Shown piece after piece: positions 1 through 8,977 of a stretch of DNA of 64,000 nt. This stretch comes from Novosphingobium sp. SG707 (GTDB lineage Bacteria > Pseudomonadota > Alphaproteobacteria > Sphingomonadales > Sphingomonadaceae): assembly GCF_012275515.1 (NCBI RefSeq), contig NZ_JAAZQL010000003.1, positions 62,001 to 126,000 of the forward strand, given 5' to 3'. The notes beneath the pieces were generated by a model that worked only from the letters and a program-made list of their open reading frames with translations, searched no databases and had not been told where the DNA came from. Position numbers and translations under genes: made by a program. Within the stretch, counting starts at the first letter, position 1. The number at the start of each line of letters is the position of its first letter.

Positions 1-720
1 GCCGAATTGCGCGGCTATGATCCCAAGCCGGGCCTGCGCTATGGCGGCGGGGCGGCCGCGCCCGTGGTGCCCGACATCCTGATCACCGCGCGCGCCGATG
101 GCGGCTGGAATGTCGCGCTCAATCAGGCCACCCTGCCCAAACTGATCCTCAATCGCAGCTATTATCTGGAAATGCGCGGGGCCTGTGCTGGGAAAACCGC
201 AGGCAAGGAGGATCGCGGGTGGTTGTCGGAAAAGCTGGCCGATGCCAACTGGCTGGTCAAAGCGCTGGACCAGCGGCAGAAGACGATCCTCAAAGTGGCC
301 AGCGAATTGGTGCGCCAGCAGGAAGGCTTTTTCCGCCGCGGCGTCAGCCAGTTGAAGCCGCTGACATTGCGCGCGGTGGCTGAAACGGTGGGGCTGCATG
401 AATCGACCGTCAGCCGCGTGACCAGCAACAAATATCTGATGTGCGAGCGGGGCACGTTTGAGCTGAAATATTTCTTCACCAGCGGCGTCTCGGGCGCCGA
501 TGGCGAAGGCGTTTCGGCCGAGGCGGTCAAGGCCGCGATCAAGCAATTGATCGACAACGAAGACCCGAAAAAGATCCTGTCGGACGACACGCTGGTCGAT
601 CTGCTCAAGGCCAAGGGCTTTGAACTGGCGCGGCGCACCGTGGCCAAATATCGCGAGGCGATCGGGCTTGGCTCCTCGGTGCAGCGCCGCCGTCAGAAAG
701 CGCTGAGCGGGAAACGTTAG
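1..720 (+). CDS. rpoN: RNA polymerase sigma-54 factor RpoN, C-terminal part (5' end outside window)
   Basis: This is the last 239 residues of sigma-54, the sigma factor that recognises -24/-12 promoters and needs an AAA+ activator to open them. The reading frame is already open at base 1, so the start lies upstream. The fragment holds the core-binding region, a helix-turn-helix around GLHESTVSRV and, near the end, the RpoN box (ARRTVAKYRE), the family signature that contacts the -24 element. The C-terminus is complete. Its stop codon overlaps the stop of the converging MOSC gene by a few bases. A strong sigma-54 promoter consensus lies in the same window, before glnK. The identification is firm. 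Confidence 0.95.
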   Translation, partial: AELRGYDPKPGLRYGGGAAAPVVPDILITARADGGWNVALNQATLPKLILNRSYYLEMRGACAGKTAGKEDRGWLSEKLADANWLVKALDQRQKTILKVASELVRQQEGFFRRGVSQLKPLTLRAVAETVGLHESTVSRVTSNKYLMCERGTFELKYFFTSGVSGADGEGVSAEAVKAAIKQLIDNEDPKKILSDDTLVDLLKAKGFELARRTVAKYREAIGLGSSVQRRRQKALSGKR

Positions 721-1373
721 GCCGCCAGTTCCACAGCCCTCTTGCGCCATGCCTGCGCCAGCACCGGCATCGCCGCCAGATCGGGCAGCACGCTCGGGTC
801 CGCCTTGTGCCCGCCCCCGATCAGCACATGGAACAAGCGCGAAACCGGCCAATCCACCAGCCCCCGCTCGACCAGTTCAAGCGCATCGCCGACCTGCACC
901 GCGCCTTCCTCGATCACACGGTAATACCAGCCCGAGCGCCGGTTCTTGACGATCCGCGCGGCCAGCGGCGCATGATCGAACCGATGGCCCAGCTTCCAGC
1001 AGGGCTGGCGCCCATGGCTGACCTCGATCAGCGCGCTGCCCAGCCGGAACCGATCGCCCAGCAGCACATTGTCCTCGGTCAGGCCCAAGGTCGAGATATT
1101 CTCGCCAAACCCGCCCGGCGCGCTCAGCAAGGGGTGATCCCCCAGATCAGCCGTCCATGTCGGATAATGGTCAAAGGCATAGTGGTGGATCGCCTTGTCC
1201 GGCCCGCCATGATGCTTGCGGTCGGCCTGTTCATCACCCTCCAGCCCCAGAAAGCCCACGCGGACGGGGCCGGTGACAGGCTGCTTGGCAATCGCGCTAT
1301 GCTCGTCGGCATCACGGAAACGGACGGCGCGGCCGGTCATCACGGCAAGGATGGGGGTGGAAAAGGCGTTCAT
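717..1373 (-). CDS. MOSC domain-containing protein (YiiM-like)
   Basis: The product is 218 residues when started at the methionine of MNAFSTPILAV; the open frame runs 12 codons further upstream, but those residues do not look conserved. MOSC domains occur in molybdenum-cofactor sulfurases and in YiiM-type enzymes that reduce N-hydroxylated compounds using molybdenum cofactor. The visible family pattern includes GxxGDxQADRKHHGG near residue 50, which resembles the YiiM core, and the segment GRQPCWKL, whose cysteine is the likely cofactor ligand. The gene converges on rpoN with a 4-base overlap at the stop codons. The exact substrate cannot be read from the sequence. Confidence 0.85.
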   Translation of the reverse strand: MNAFSTPILAVMTGRAVRFRDADEHSAIAKQPVTGPVRVGFLGLEGDEQADRKHHGGPDKAIHHYAFDHYPTWTADLGDHPLLSAPGGFGENISTLGLTEDNVLLGDRFRLGSALIEVSHGRQPCWKLGHRFDHAPLAARIVKNRRSGWYYRVIEEGAVQVGDALELVERGLVDWPVSRLFHVLIGGGHKADPSVLPDLAAMPVLAQAWRKRAVELAA

Positions 1374-1535
1374 AGGCCCGGATTTGCGCGCGCACCACCA
1401 AATCCGCAAGCGCGAAATTAGCGCTGGGACGGCATGAAATTTATGTTACGATACACCATCACCCAATCAGGTCGGTATTGCCGGACGCAACAAAACAGGG
1501 TGGACCGGATCGGGTGACAGAAGGGGAGATCTGTC

Positions 1536-2192
1536 ATGACGTATACTGCACAGACAAGTCTTAAGTCCCGTATGGCCTCGCTCGGAGCGGTCGCACTGCT
1601 GCATGTCGGCGCGGCGGTGGTGCTGGTCTCGGGCCTTGCCGCCTATCGCGTGATCGCGCCCGAGCATCATACCGATGCGGTCAACATGCCGCTCGCGCCC
1701 CTGCCCCAGCCCGAGGTGAAGCCCAGCCAGAAGGCCGATGCCAAGCCCGTGCTGGCGCCTGAAACCGTGATTACCCTGCCGCTCGATCCGATGCCGCAGC
1801 TCACGGTCGATCCCATGCCCGCGCAGGGGGTGGACATCACCCCCACGGCCACGCCGGAGCCGCGCGCCACCGCCGAACCGGCCCGCCCCCATGGCCAGCC
1901 CAAGGCGGTCAGCCCGCGCACGCGTCCGGGCGAATGGGCCAATGAGGACGATTATCCCGCCATGGAATTGCGCATGAATCATGAGGGCGTGGTGCGCTTT
2001 CAACTGGCGGTGGGCAGCGATGGCCGCGTCTCCTCCTGCACCGTGGTGCAGAGCAGCGGATGGCCGGGGCTGGATGCCGCCACCTGCGCGCTGGTGACCA
2101 AACGCGCCCGGTTCAACCCGGCGCAGGATGAAAGCGGCCAGCCGATGGCGGGCAGCTACAGCAATGCGATCCGCTGGGTGATCCCGCGCTGA
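1536..2192 (+). CDS. TonB family protein (energy transducer)
   Basis: A 218-residue protein with a short cytoplasmic N-terminus, one membrane helix at about residues 15-37, a proline-rich periplasmic stretch (about 45-130) with many Pro-Glu, Pro-Lys and Pro-Arg pairs, and a C-terminal TonB domain (about 135-218) with the pattern YPAxELRMNHEGVVRFQLAVGSDG. TonB couples the inner-membrane proton gradient to uptake by outer-membrane receptors. A Shine-Dalgarno-like AAGGGGAG precedes the ATG. No exbB, exbD or receptor gene is adjacent, so it may be an extra TonB copy that depends on energisers encoded elsewhere. Confidence 0.85.
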   Translation: MTYTAQTSLKSRMASLGAVALLHVGAAVVLVSGLAAYRVIAPEHHTDAVNMPLAPLPQPEVKPSQKADAKPVLAPETVITLPLDPMPQLTVDPMPAQGVDITPTATPEPRATAEPARPHGQPKAVSPRTRPGEWANEDDYPAMELRMNHEGVVRFQLAVGSDGRVSSCTVVQSSGWPGLDAATCALVTKRARFNPAQDESGQPMAGSYSNAIRWVIPR

Positions 2193-2211
2193 ACAGCCGC
2201 GAGCTGGGGGC

Positions 2212-2859
2212 CTAGGCCTCCAGCTCGACATCCCAATAGAGCCAGTCGCGCCAGGTTTCATGCAAATAATTGGGCGGAAAGGCGCGGCCCCGCTCCTGCA
2301 ACTGCCAGCTTGTCGGCCGGATCGGATGGGTCAGCAGCGGCATATGCGCCTCGCGCGGGGTGCGCCCGCCCTTTTTCAGATTGCAGGGCGAACAGGCCGC
2401 GACGATATTTTCCCAGCTCGTCCGCCCGCCAAGGCGGCGCGGCAACACATGGTCAAAGGTCAATTGATGCGGATTGCCGCAATATTGGCAGGAAAACCGA
2501 TCACGCAGAAACACGTTGAACCGGGTAAAGGCCGGAAATTCCGAAGGCTTCACATACTGGCGCAGTGCGATCACCGAAGGCAGTTGCATCGCCCAGCTCT
2601 GCGAGTGCACCTCGCGCTCGTAACTGGCGACAATATCGACCCTTTCCAGGAAAACCGCCTTGATCGCGGTCTGCCATGGCCAGAGGCTTAAAGGGTAATA
2701 GGAAAGCGGGGTAAAGTCCGCGTTCAACACCAATGCGGGACAATCGCTCAAATGGCGGGAGGGATCCTCCCCGGCGCTGCGGAACCGGGCCGCGCGCTCT
2801 ATCAGCTCCGCCTTGAGCATGGCTCCTGATAACAAGCGGGCATGACGGTTTGGCGACAA
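2212..2859 (-). CDS. HNH endonuclease family protein
   Basis: 215 residues in the longest frame; a likely start is the second methionine (MLKAELIERAARF), 13 codons in. The C-terminal half carries a complete zinc-stabilised HNH module: CQYCG, then LTFDHVLPRRLGGRTSWENIVAACSPC, giving two CxxC pairs, the DH of the catalytic core and the central Asn. The N-terminal half (ALVLNADFTPLSYYPLSLWPWQTAIKAV) is the conserved front part of the widespread alphaproteobacterial HNH family, whose cellular role is not established. It is a single-copy chromosomal gene here, without a partner methyltransferase, so a restriction role is unlikely. Its 5' end lies close to the divergent gluQ gene. Confidence 0.88.
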   Translation of the reverse strand: MSPNRHARLLSGAMLKAELIERAARFRSAGEDPSRHLSDCPALVLNADFTPLSYYPLSLWPWQTAIKAVFLERVDIVASYEREVHSQSWAMQLPSVIALRQYVKPSEFPAFTRFNVFLRDRFSCQYCGNPHQLTFDHVLPRRLGGRTSWENIVAACSPCNLKKGGRTPREAHMPLLTHPIRPTSWQLQERGRAFPPNYLHETWRDWLYWDVELEA

Positions 2860-2922
2860 TTCATGAGCGCAATCAACACCGACTTGCCGCCAAGGTCAAG
2901 GGGTGCCAGAGGGCAAAATGCG

Positions 2923-3780
2923 ATGATCCGAACCCGCTTTGCCCCCAGCCCGAACGGCCTGCTGCATCTGGGCCATGCCTATGCGGCCATTGTCGCGCAT
3001 GATCTGGCGCGCGCGGCGGACGGCGCGGCGGACGGCGAGTTTCTGCTGCGGATCGAGGATATTGACGCCGCGCGCTCGCGCCCCGAACTGGCCGAGGCGA
3101 TGATCGAGGATCTGCAATGGCTGGGCCTCGGCTGGGATGGGCCGGTGGTCTGGCAATCCTCGCGGCTGGACTCCTATGGCGCGGCGGCGGATAGGCTGCG
3201 GGCGATGGGCCTGCTCTATCCCTGCAACTGCACCCGCGCCCAAATCGCGGCGGCGGCCACGGCCCATGGCCCCGACGGGCTGATCTATCCCGGCACCTGT
3301 CGCGGGCGCGACATTGATCCGGCGGGGGCGGCATGGCGGCTGGATATGGCAAGGGCGGTGGAGATCGCCGGGCCTTTGGTGTGGGAGGATGAACTGGCCG
3401 GGCCGCGGGTGGCCACGCCCGAAATCTTTGGCGACATCGTGCTGCTGCGCAAGGAGGCGCCGGCCTCCTATCATCTGGCCGCGACATTGGACGATGCCGC
3501 CGATGGCATCACGCTGGTCACGCGCGGCGCCGATCTGTTTGCGGCCAGCCATGTGCATCGCCTGCTTCAGGCCCTGCTCGATCTGCCCGTGCCGCGCTGG
3601 CATCATCACGGGCTGATCGTGGAAGGCGATGGGCGCAAGCTGGCCAAACGCCGGGGCAGCCCATCGCTGGCCGATATGCGCGGCGATGGAGTGGACGGGC
3701 GGGCCTTGGCCGATGACCTGCGTCATGCCCTTTTGCCCGCTGGCCTTTCGCTGATAAGGGGCATAGGCTGCGCCCAATAA
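2923..3780 (+). CDS. gluQ: Glutamyl-Q tRNA(Asp) synthetase
   Basis: The product activates glutamate and attaches it to the queuosine base at position 34 of tRNA(Asp); it is a shortened glutamyl-tRNA synthetase without the anticodon-binding domain. The ATG before IRTRFAPSPNG is the family's usual start, and the 285-residue length fits. The class I signatures are HLGHAYAA (HIGH) near residue 15 and KLAKRRGS (KMSKS-like) in the C-terminal third. The zinc ligands CNC and, further on, YPGTC match the GluQ subfamily. queC, which acts early in queuosine synthesis, is elsewhere in this window, so both ends of the pathway are present in the organism. Confidence 0.92.
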   Translation: MIRTRFAPSPNGLLHLGHAYAAIVAHDLARAADGAADGEFLLRIEDIDAARSRPELAEAMIEDLQWLGLGWDGPVVWQSSRLDSYGAAADRLRAMGLLYPCNCTRAQIAAAATAHGPDGLIYPGTCRGRDIDPAGAAWRLDMARAVEIAGPLVWEDELAGPRVATPEIFGDIVLLRKEAPASYHLAATLDDAADGITLVTRGADLFAASHVHRLLQALLDLPVPRWHHHGLIVEGDGRKLAKRRGSPSLADMRGDGVDGRALADDLRHALLPAGLSLIRGIGCAQ

Positions 3781-3798
3781 GAAATTGGGAGACGGGCG

Positions 3799-4032
3799 AT
3801 GCTGAAATATATCCTCATTCCGGTGATCGTGGTGGCCATGGGCTTTGTCGTGGTCAGTCTGGCCAAGGGGATCATCGCCTTTCTGCAGACCACGCGCGAT
3901 GATCTGGAAAGCGGCGGCGGAAACGGCCCCAGCCCGATGCAGCTGAAACAGAACGAGATGATGTTTGCCCGCATCAAATATCAGGCGCTGGCGGTGATCG
4001 TGGTGGCGGTGCTATTGGCCGCGTCGAGATAA
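3799..4032 (+). CDS. HIG1-like twin-transmembrane small protein
   Basis: A 77-residue protein with two membrane helices (about 4-27 and 59-75) joined by a hydrophilic loop. The motif QNEMMFARIKYQALAV before the second helix resembles the HIG1 (hypoxia-induced gene 1) domain, whose mitochondrial members associate with cytochrome oxidase supercomplexes. In many alphaproteobacteria such a protein sits directly before the cobalamin adenosyltransferase gene, as it does here. A good ribosome-binding site (GGGAGA) precedes the ATG. The family assignment is fairly secure; the function in bacteria is inference only. Confidence 0.75.
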   Translation: MLKYILIPVIVVAMGFVVVSLAKGIIAFLQTTRDDLESGGGNGPSPMQLKQNEMMFARIKYQALAVIVVAVLLAASR

Positions 4033-4051
4033 TGGCGAACAGGATACAGAC

Positions 4052-4624
4052 TTGGTCAAGTTGAACAAGATTTACACCCGCACCGGCGATGACGGCACCA
4101 CCGGGCTGGTCGATGGATCACGCGTGGGCAAACATGCCGCACGGATGGAGGCGATAGGCGCGGTGGACGAGGCCAACAGCGCGCTGGGTCTGGCGGTTCT
4201 GGCGGTCGATGGCGCGCATCGGGCCGCGCTGCTGCGAATCCAGAACGACCTGTTCGATCTGGGCGCGGATCTGGCCACGCCCGGCGATGATTTCACGCCC
4301 GGCCCGATGTCCTTGCGCATCGTGCCAGCGCAGGTGGAATGGCTGGAAAGCGCGATCGACGCGGTGAATGAAGATCTCAATCCCCTCACCAGCTTCATCC
4401 TGCCCGGCGGATCGGAAGGCGCCGCGCGCACCCATATCGCCCGCGCCGCCGCGCGCCGGGCCGAGCGCGCCTGTGTGGCGCTGGCCGCGGATGAGCCGGT
4501 CAATCCGGCGGCGCTGGCCTATATCAACCGTTTGTCGGATTATCTGTTTGTGCTGGCGCGCGCGCGCAATAACAATGGCGCCGACGACATACTGTGGGTG
4601 CCGGGCGCAAGCCGCGATGCCTGA
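4052..4624 (+). CDS. Cob(I)yrinic acid a,c-diamide adenosyltransferase, PduO type
   Basis: The enzyme transfers the adenosyl group of ATP to the reduced cobalt of a corrinoid, giving adenosylcobalamin. The 190-residue product starts MVKLNKIYTRTGDDGTTGL, the ATP-binding N-terminal signature of PduO/MMAB-type transferases. Further hallmarks are the segment RIQNDLFDLGADLATP and the helix RTHIARAAARRAERACV, whose Arg residues line the active site. The start codon is TTG at 4052, because no in-frame ATG or GTG fits. The gene follows the HIG1-like gene by 19 bases and precedes an acyl-CoA dehydrogenase gene, so the three are probably one transcript. Confidence 0.9.
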   Translation: MVKLNKIYTRTGDDGTTGLVDGSRVGKHAARMEAIGAVDEANSALGLAVLAVDGAHRAALLRIQNDLFDLGADLATPGDDFTPGPMSLRIVPAQVEWLESAIDAVNEDLNPLTSFILPGGSEGAARTHIARAAARRAERACVALAADEPVNPAALAYINRLSDYLFVLARARNNNGADDILWVPGASRDA

Positions 4625-4645
4625 AGACAAAAGGGGTTGATGCAC

Positions 4646-5515
4646 ATGACGATTGTTGGGGTGATCGGCGCGGGCCAGATGGGCTCGGGCATTGCGCAGA
4701 CTTCTGCCGCGTTCGGCCATGAGGTTTTGTTGGCCGATGTGTCGGTGGAGCTGGCGCAAAAGGCCAAGGACAAGATCGGCAAGGGGCTGGACCGGCTGGT
4801 CGCCAAGGAAAAGATCACGGCGCAGGCGGCCGAAGAGACCCTCTCGCGCATCACCCCGGTAGGCGACTATGCCCCGATGGCCGAGGCCGGCTTCATCATC
4901 GAGGCCGCCACCGAGCGCGAGGACATCAAGGCCAAGATCTTTGAGGCGGCGGGCAAGGTGCTGGGCGCGGACGCGATTTTGGCCAGCAACACGTCATCCA
5001 TCCCCATCACCCGCATGGCGCGCCAATCGCCCGATCCGGCGCGCTTCATCGGGCTGCATTTTTTCAATCCGGTCCCGGTGATGAAGCTGATCGAGATCAT
5101 CCCCGGCCTTGCCACCAGCCCCGAAACGATTGCCGCCACGCGCAGCTTCGCCACCGGCCTCGGCAAGACGGTGGTGCTTTCGCAGGACGAGCCGGGCTTT
5201 ATCGTCAACCGCATCCTGATGCCGATGATCAACGAGGCGGCCTTCACGCTGGGCGCGGGCACGGCCAATGTGGTCGATATCGACACGGGGGCAAAGCTGG
5301 GCCTCAACCACCCGATGGGGCCGCTCGAACTGGCCGATTTCATCGGGCTCGACACCTGCCTTGAAATCACCCGCATCCTGTTGAACAGCACGGGCGACAG
5401 CAAATATCGCCCCGCCCCGCTGTTGGCCAAATATGTCGAGGCCGGGTGGCTTGGCCGCAAGACCGGGCGCGGTTTTTACGATTACAGCGGCGAAACACCC
5501 GTACCCACGCGCTGA
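4646..5515 (+). CDS. 3-hydroxybutyryl-CoA / 3-hydroxyacyl-CoA dehydrogenase
   Basis: An NAD(P)-dependent oxidoreductase that interconverts 3-hydroxyacyl-CoA and 3-oxoacyl-CoA in fatty-acid and polyhydroxyalkanoate metabolism. The N-terminal Rossmann loop is [14 protein letters not shown]. The catalytic segment is [19 protein letters not shown] (His of the His-Glu pair), followed by the C-terminal signature [16 protein letters not shown] and [17 protein letters not shown] residues. The ATG at 4646 is preferred over the one at 4640 because the AAGGGG ribosome-binding site then sits about nine bases away. The 289-residue length is normal for short-chain (PaaH/Hbd) enzymes. It is probably co-transcribed with the cobalamin adenosyltransferase. 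Confidence 0.93.
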   Translation: MTIVGVIGAGQMGSGIAQTSAAFGHEVLLADVSVELAQKAKDKIGKGLDRLVAKEKITAQAAEETLSRITPVGDYAPMAEAGFIIEAATEREDIKAKIFEAAGKVLGADAILASNTSSIPITRMARQSPDPARFIGLHFFNPVPVMKLIEIIPGLATSPETIAATRSFATGLGKTVVLSQDEPGFIVNRILMPMINEAAFTLGAGTANVVDIDTGAKLGLNHPMGPLELADFIGLDTCLEITRILLNSTGDSKYRPAPLLAKYVEAGWLGRKTGRGFYDYSGETPVPTR

Positions 5516-5598
5516 AACACGCAAGGGCAAGGGAACCTGGGGCTGCCCTGGCGGCTTTCCTGTTGGCACCGTCCTTTCGGGCGCAACAGGAGAGCCCC

Positions 5599-6009
5599 AT
5601 GGCCAGCACGCCAAATCAACCCATCCCGGAAAGCCCCGTCCCGCAAACCCCGACACCCGACATTCCCCCCGCCATCGAGCCGCAGGTGCCCCCGCCGTCG
5701 CAGCCCGAACCCGGCCTGCCGGATCTGACCGACGATCCGCCGCCCGAAACCGTCAACCTGTCTCAGGAGGACGAATCGACTCAGGCTCAGACCTATGGCG
5801 AGGCCGCGCAGCAGCTCGACAGCGACAAATTCGTGCTGGAGGACAGCAGCAAGCCGGTGAGCGGGGATGTCGGCGACGATGTTCAGGATCTGGTCGACCA
5901 CATGCGCGACATGGAGGCATCAGGCCGCATCGACATGGATGCCTATCGCGGCGAACGCAATGACGATGATGAGGAAGAGTCGCTGGGCCCCGCCGCCGCG
6001 CGGGAATAG
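5599..6009 (+). CDS. Hypothetical acidic, proline-rich protein
   Basis: 136 residues. The first 50 are almost entirely Pro, Glu, Gln, Ser and Thr, and the remainder is strongly acidic and ends in a run of Asp and Glu. There is no signal peptide, membrane helix or recognisable domain, so most of the chain is likely disordered. The start at 5599 is supported by a good ribosome-binding site (CAGGAGAG). The short segment QDLVDHMRDMEASGRIDMDAYRGERND looks helical and may be the conserved part. It lies 83 bases after the dehydrogenase on the same strand. I do not recognise the family. Confidence 0.6.
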   Translation: MASTPNQPIPESPVPQTPTPDIPPAIEPQVPPPSQPEPGLPDLTDDPPPETVNLSQEDESTQAQTYGEAAQQLDSDKFVLEDSSKPVSGDVGDDVQDLVDHMRDMEASGRIDMDAYRGERNDDDEEESLGPAAARE

Positions 6010-6012
6010 GCT

Positions 6013-6207
6013 TTACTTGGCCCAGGGCGAGGACGGGTTGCCGCCGGACGAAGGCTGCACCACCGGAGCGGCATGAGTGTCGGCAGGGTCGTCATGTCTG
6101 GCTTCGCTGGCCGTGAAATAGGCCGTCACCATCACGCCCGCCGCCCAGAACAAAGCCTTCCAGCGACTGGCGAAAACGGTAGTCAGGCGGGGTCCGAAGG
6201 GAAGCAT
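6013..6207 (-). CDS. Hypothetical small single-pass membrane protein
   Basis: A 64-residue frame beginning with ATG, with one hydrophobic helix at about residues 17-33 after a basic N-terminus, and a polar Pro/Ser/His-containing tail. It follows mutS on the same strand by about 50 bases and converges on the acidic proline-rich gene. Composition and placement fit a small inner-membrane protein, but there is no recognisable domain and only a weak ribosome-binding site. It could be spurious. Confidence 0.45.
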   Translation of the reverse strand: MLPFGPRLTTVFASRWKALFWAAGVMVTAYFTASEARHDDPADTHAAPVVQPSSGGNPSSPWAK

Positions 6208-6257
6208 GGCGCAAGGTTTACACCGGGTCCGGTTAAACCTTGCGCCGCCAAGGATGG

Positions 6258-8864
6258 TTAACCGATCTCGCGCTTCAGTTCATAAAGCCAGCCGAGCGCA
6301 TCGCGCGGGGAAAGCGCGTCAATATCAAGCGCCGCCAGCTTTTCGCGCAAAGGGTCGCCCTTGGGCGCCTCCTCGACCACATTGGCAAAGAGCGGCAGAT
6401 CGCCCAGCCCTGCGGCGATTCCCCCGGTTTCCGCCCGTCCCTTTTCGAGTTTCGCCAGCACCGACTTGGCGCGGGAAACCACCGGCCCCGGCACCCCCGC
6501 CAGTCGCGCCACGGCCAGACCGAAAGAGCTTTCAGCCGGCCCCGTGGTGACTTCATGGAGCAGCACCAGATCGCCCTTCCATTCGCGCGCGCGGACATGG
6601 TGGAGCGTCAGCGCCTCGCAACTATCGGCCAGCCGCGCGAGTTCATGGTAATGCGTGGCAAACAGACAGCGGCAGCGGTTGACCCCATGCACCGCCTCGG
6701 CCACCGCCCATGCCAGCGCGAGGCCGTCATAGGTGCTGGTGCCGCGCCCCACCTCGTCAAGGATGACGAAGCTGCGCGGGGTGGCCTGTTGCAGGATGGC
6801 GGCGGTTTCGACCATTTCGACCATGAAGGTCGAGCGCCCCCGCGCCAGATTGTCCGACGCACCCACCCGGCTGAACAGGCGGTCGACCAGGCCAATGGTG
6901 GCCGCGCGGGCAGGCACGAAACCGCCTGCCTGCGCCAACAGGACGATCAGGGCATTCTGGCGCAGAAAGGTCGATTTACCGCCCATGTTCGGCCCGCCCA
7001 AAAGCCAGAGCCGGTCGAACTGGCTGAGCGTGCAGTCATTGGCGACGAAACGCTCACCAGCCGCGCCCAGCGCGGTTTCGACGACGGGATGGCGGCCCTC
7101 GACGATGGCGAGTTCGCATTTCTCGCTGATCGCGGGGCGGCACCAATTGCCCTCGGCGGCACGCTCGGCCTGCCCTGCGGCCACGTCGATGCGGGCAAGA
7201 GCGGCGGCGGTGCGGGCGATTTCATTGCGCGCGGCAACCGCGACGGCGGTCAGTTCTGTGAAATGCGCTTCCTCGGCGTCCAGAGCATGGCCGCCCGCCT
7301 CGGCAATCCGGCCCGCTTCCTCATGCAGCGCCAGCGCATTGAAACGCATCGCGCCTGCCATGGTCTGGCGATGGGTAAAGCCGCTGTCGGGGGCCATCAA
7401 CTGATCGCCATGGCGGGCGGGCACTTCGATATAATAGCCCAGCACGCCATTATATTTGATTTTCAGCGCGGCTATGCCGGTCTGATTGCGATATCTTTCC
7501 TCCAGTTGTTTGATCGCTTCGCGGGCATCCCTGGAGACGCTGCGCAAGTCATCGAGATCGGCATCATAGCCCTCGGCAATGAAGCCGCCCTGCGAGCGTT
7601 CGGTGGGCGGGGTGGCGATCAGGGCGCGCGAGAACAGGTCGATCAGCCCATCATGCCCGACCAGCGCGGGCAGCAGAGCATCGAGCATCGCGGGGCGCCC
7701 TTCAACCCGCGCCAGCCTTGCGGCCAGTCGCGCCGCGCCCGCCAGACCATCGCGCAATTGCCCCAGATCGCGCGGGCTTCCGCGCCCGGCCACCACGCGG
7801 CCCAGCGCGCGCCCGGCGTCCGGCAGGCTGCGCAATTGCCCGCGCACATCCCCGCGCAGCAACGCATCATCATAGAGCCACTGGACCAGTTCGAGCCGTT
7901 CCTCAATGGCCGCGCGGTCCAGCAAGGGCGCCGAGAGATCCTCGGCCAATTGCCGCGCGCCCGCACCGGTGACGCAGCGGTCCACCGCCTCGATCAGGCT
8001 GCCCGAACGGCCCCCGGTTGATGAGCGCAGGATTTCCAGACTGCCGCGCGTGGCCTCGTCCATCGCCATATGGGCCTCGCCATGGCGGGCAACGGGGGGC
8101 AGCAGCAGCGGCAGTTTGCCCCGGCCCACATGGTCGAGATAGGCCAGCAAGCCGCAGGCCGCCGCCAGCATCGGCCGTGTGAACGCGCCAAACCCGTCGA
8201 GCGTCGCCACGCCGTGAATACCGCAGAGCCGGTCCGCGCCGCCCTCGCTGGAAAATTCATGGGCGCCGCGCGGAATCGACTCGAAAGGCGCCTCGCCCCA
8301 ATTGTCCGGCGCGATGATCTCGCTGGCGCCCAAACGCGCCAGCGCCGCGCCCATATTCTCGGGCTCGCACTCCTCCAGTTCCATACGGCCCGTGGAAATA
8401 TCCACCGCCGCCACGCCCACCTTGTCGCGCAGCAGACATGCCGCCGCCAACACATTGGCCCGGCGCGGTTCGAGCAGAGCCTCCTCGGTCAAAGTCCCGG
8501 CGGTGACGAATCGCACAATGTCGCGCATCACCAGCGCCTTGTATCCGCCGCGCTTTTTGGCCTGTTCGGGGGTTTCGACCTGTTCGGCAATTGCCACGCG
8601 GCATCCGGCCTTGATCAGGCGCGCCAGATAGGATTCGGCCGCATGGACCGGCACACCGCACATCGGGATCGGTTCCCCGCCATGTTCGCCCCGGCTGGTC
8701 AGCGCGATGTCGAGAATCTGCGATGCCTGTTTCGCATCCTCGAAAAACAGCTCAAAGAAATCACCCATGCGATAGAACAGCATACAACCATCGGCCTTAT
8801 CCTTTAGACCAAGGTATTGCGTCATCATGGGCGTTGCGGCTGGGGGGGCGGATTTCTCACTCAT
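6258..8864 (-). CDS. mutS: DNA mismatch repair protein MutS
   Basis: MutS recognises mismatches and small loops and, with MutL, starts mismatch repair. The 868-residue product has the full architecture: an N-terminal mismatch-binding domain with the Phe-x-Glu motif (Phe36 and Glu38 in GDFFELF), connector, core and clamp domains, and the C-terminal ATPase with Walker A GGPNMGGKST near residue 625, followed by the STFMVEM and DEVGRGTSTYDG (Walker B) signatures. The size is typical for alphaproteobacteria. It diverges from the malic enzyme gene, and the 110 bases between them must hold both promoters. Confidence 0.98.
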   Translation of the reverse strand: MSEKSAPPAATPMMTQYLGLKDKADGCMLFYRMGDFFELFFEDAKQASQILDIALTSRGEHGGEPIPMCGVPVHAAESYLARLIKAGCRVAIAEQVETPEQAKKRGGYKALVMRDIVRFVTAGTLTEEALLEPRRANVLAAACLLRDKVGVAAVDISTGRMELEECEPENMGAALARLGASEIIAPDNWGEAPFESIPRGAHEFSSEGGADRLCGIHGVATLDGFGAFTRPMLAAACGLLAYLDHVGRGKLPLLLPPVARHGEAHMAMDEATRGSLEILRSSTGGRSGSLIEAVDRCVTGAGARQLAEDLSAPLLDRAAIEERLELVQWLYDDALLRGDVRGQLRSLPDAGRALGRVVAGRGSPRDLGQLRDGLAGAARLAARLARVEGRPAMLDALLPALVGHDGLIDLFSRALIATPPTERSQGGFIAEGYDADLDDLRSVSRDAREAIKQLEERYRNQTGIAALKIKYNGVLGYYIEVPARHGDQLMAPDSGFTHRQTMAGAMRFNALALHEEAGRIAEAGGHALDAEEAHFTELTAVAVAARNEIARTAAALARIDVAAGQAERAAEGNWCRPAISEKCELAIVEGRHPVVETALGAAGERFVANDCTLSQFDRLWLLGGPNMGGKSTFLRQNALIVLLAQAGGFVPARAATIGLVDRLFSRVGASDNLARGRSTFMVEMVETAAILQQATPRSFVILDEVGRGTSTYDGLALAWAVAEAVHGVNRCRCLFATHYHELARLADSCEALTLHHVRAREWKGDLVLLHEVTTGPAESSFGLAVARLAGVPGPVVSRAKSVLAKLEKGRAETGGIAAGLGDLPLFANVVEEAPKGDPLREKLAALDIDALSPRDALGWLYELKREIG

Positions 8865-8977
8865 GATGCCGGATTAGCCGCAGAATCGATACGATGGAAT
8901 GCCCACACCCCACGCTTTCCCCTATCGCGGCGCTCTCTCTTTGGTTAGGGCAGCCTTGCAAGAAGGAGAAAGTTTCG

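Noticed and set aside
6240..8021. Long open frame (593 codons) opposite mutS
   Set aside because: Typical antisense frame of a GC-rich gene; no known domain, and mutS is complete on the other strand.
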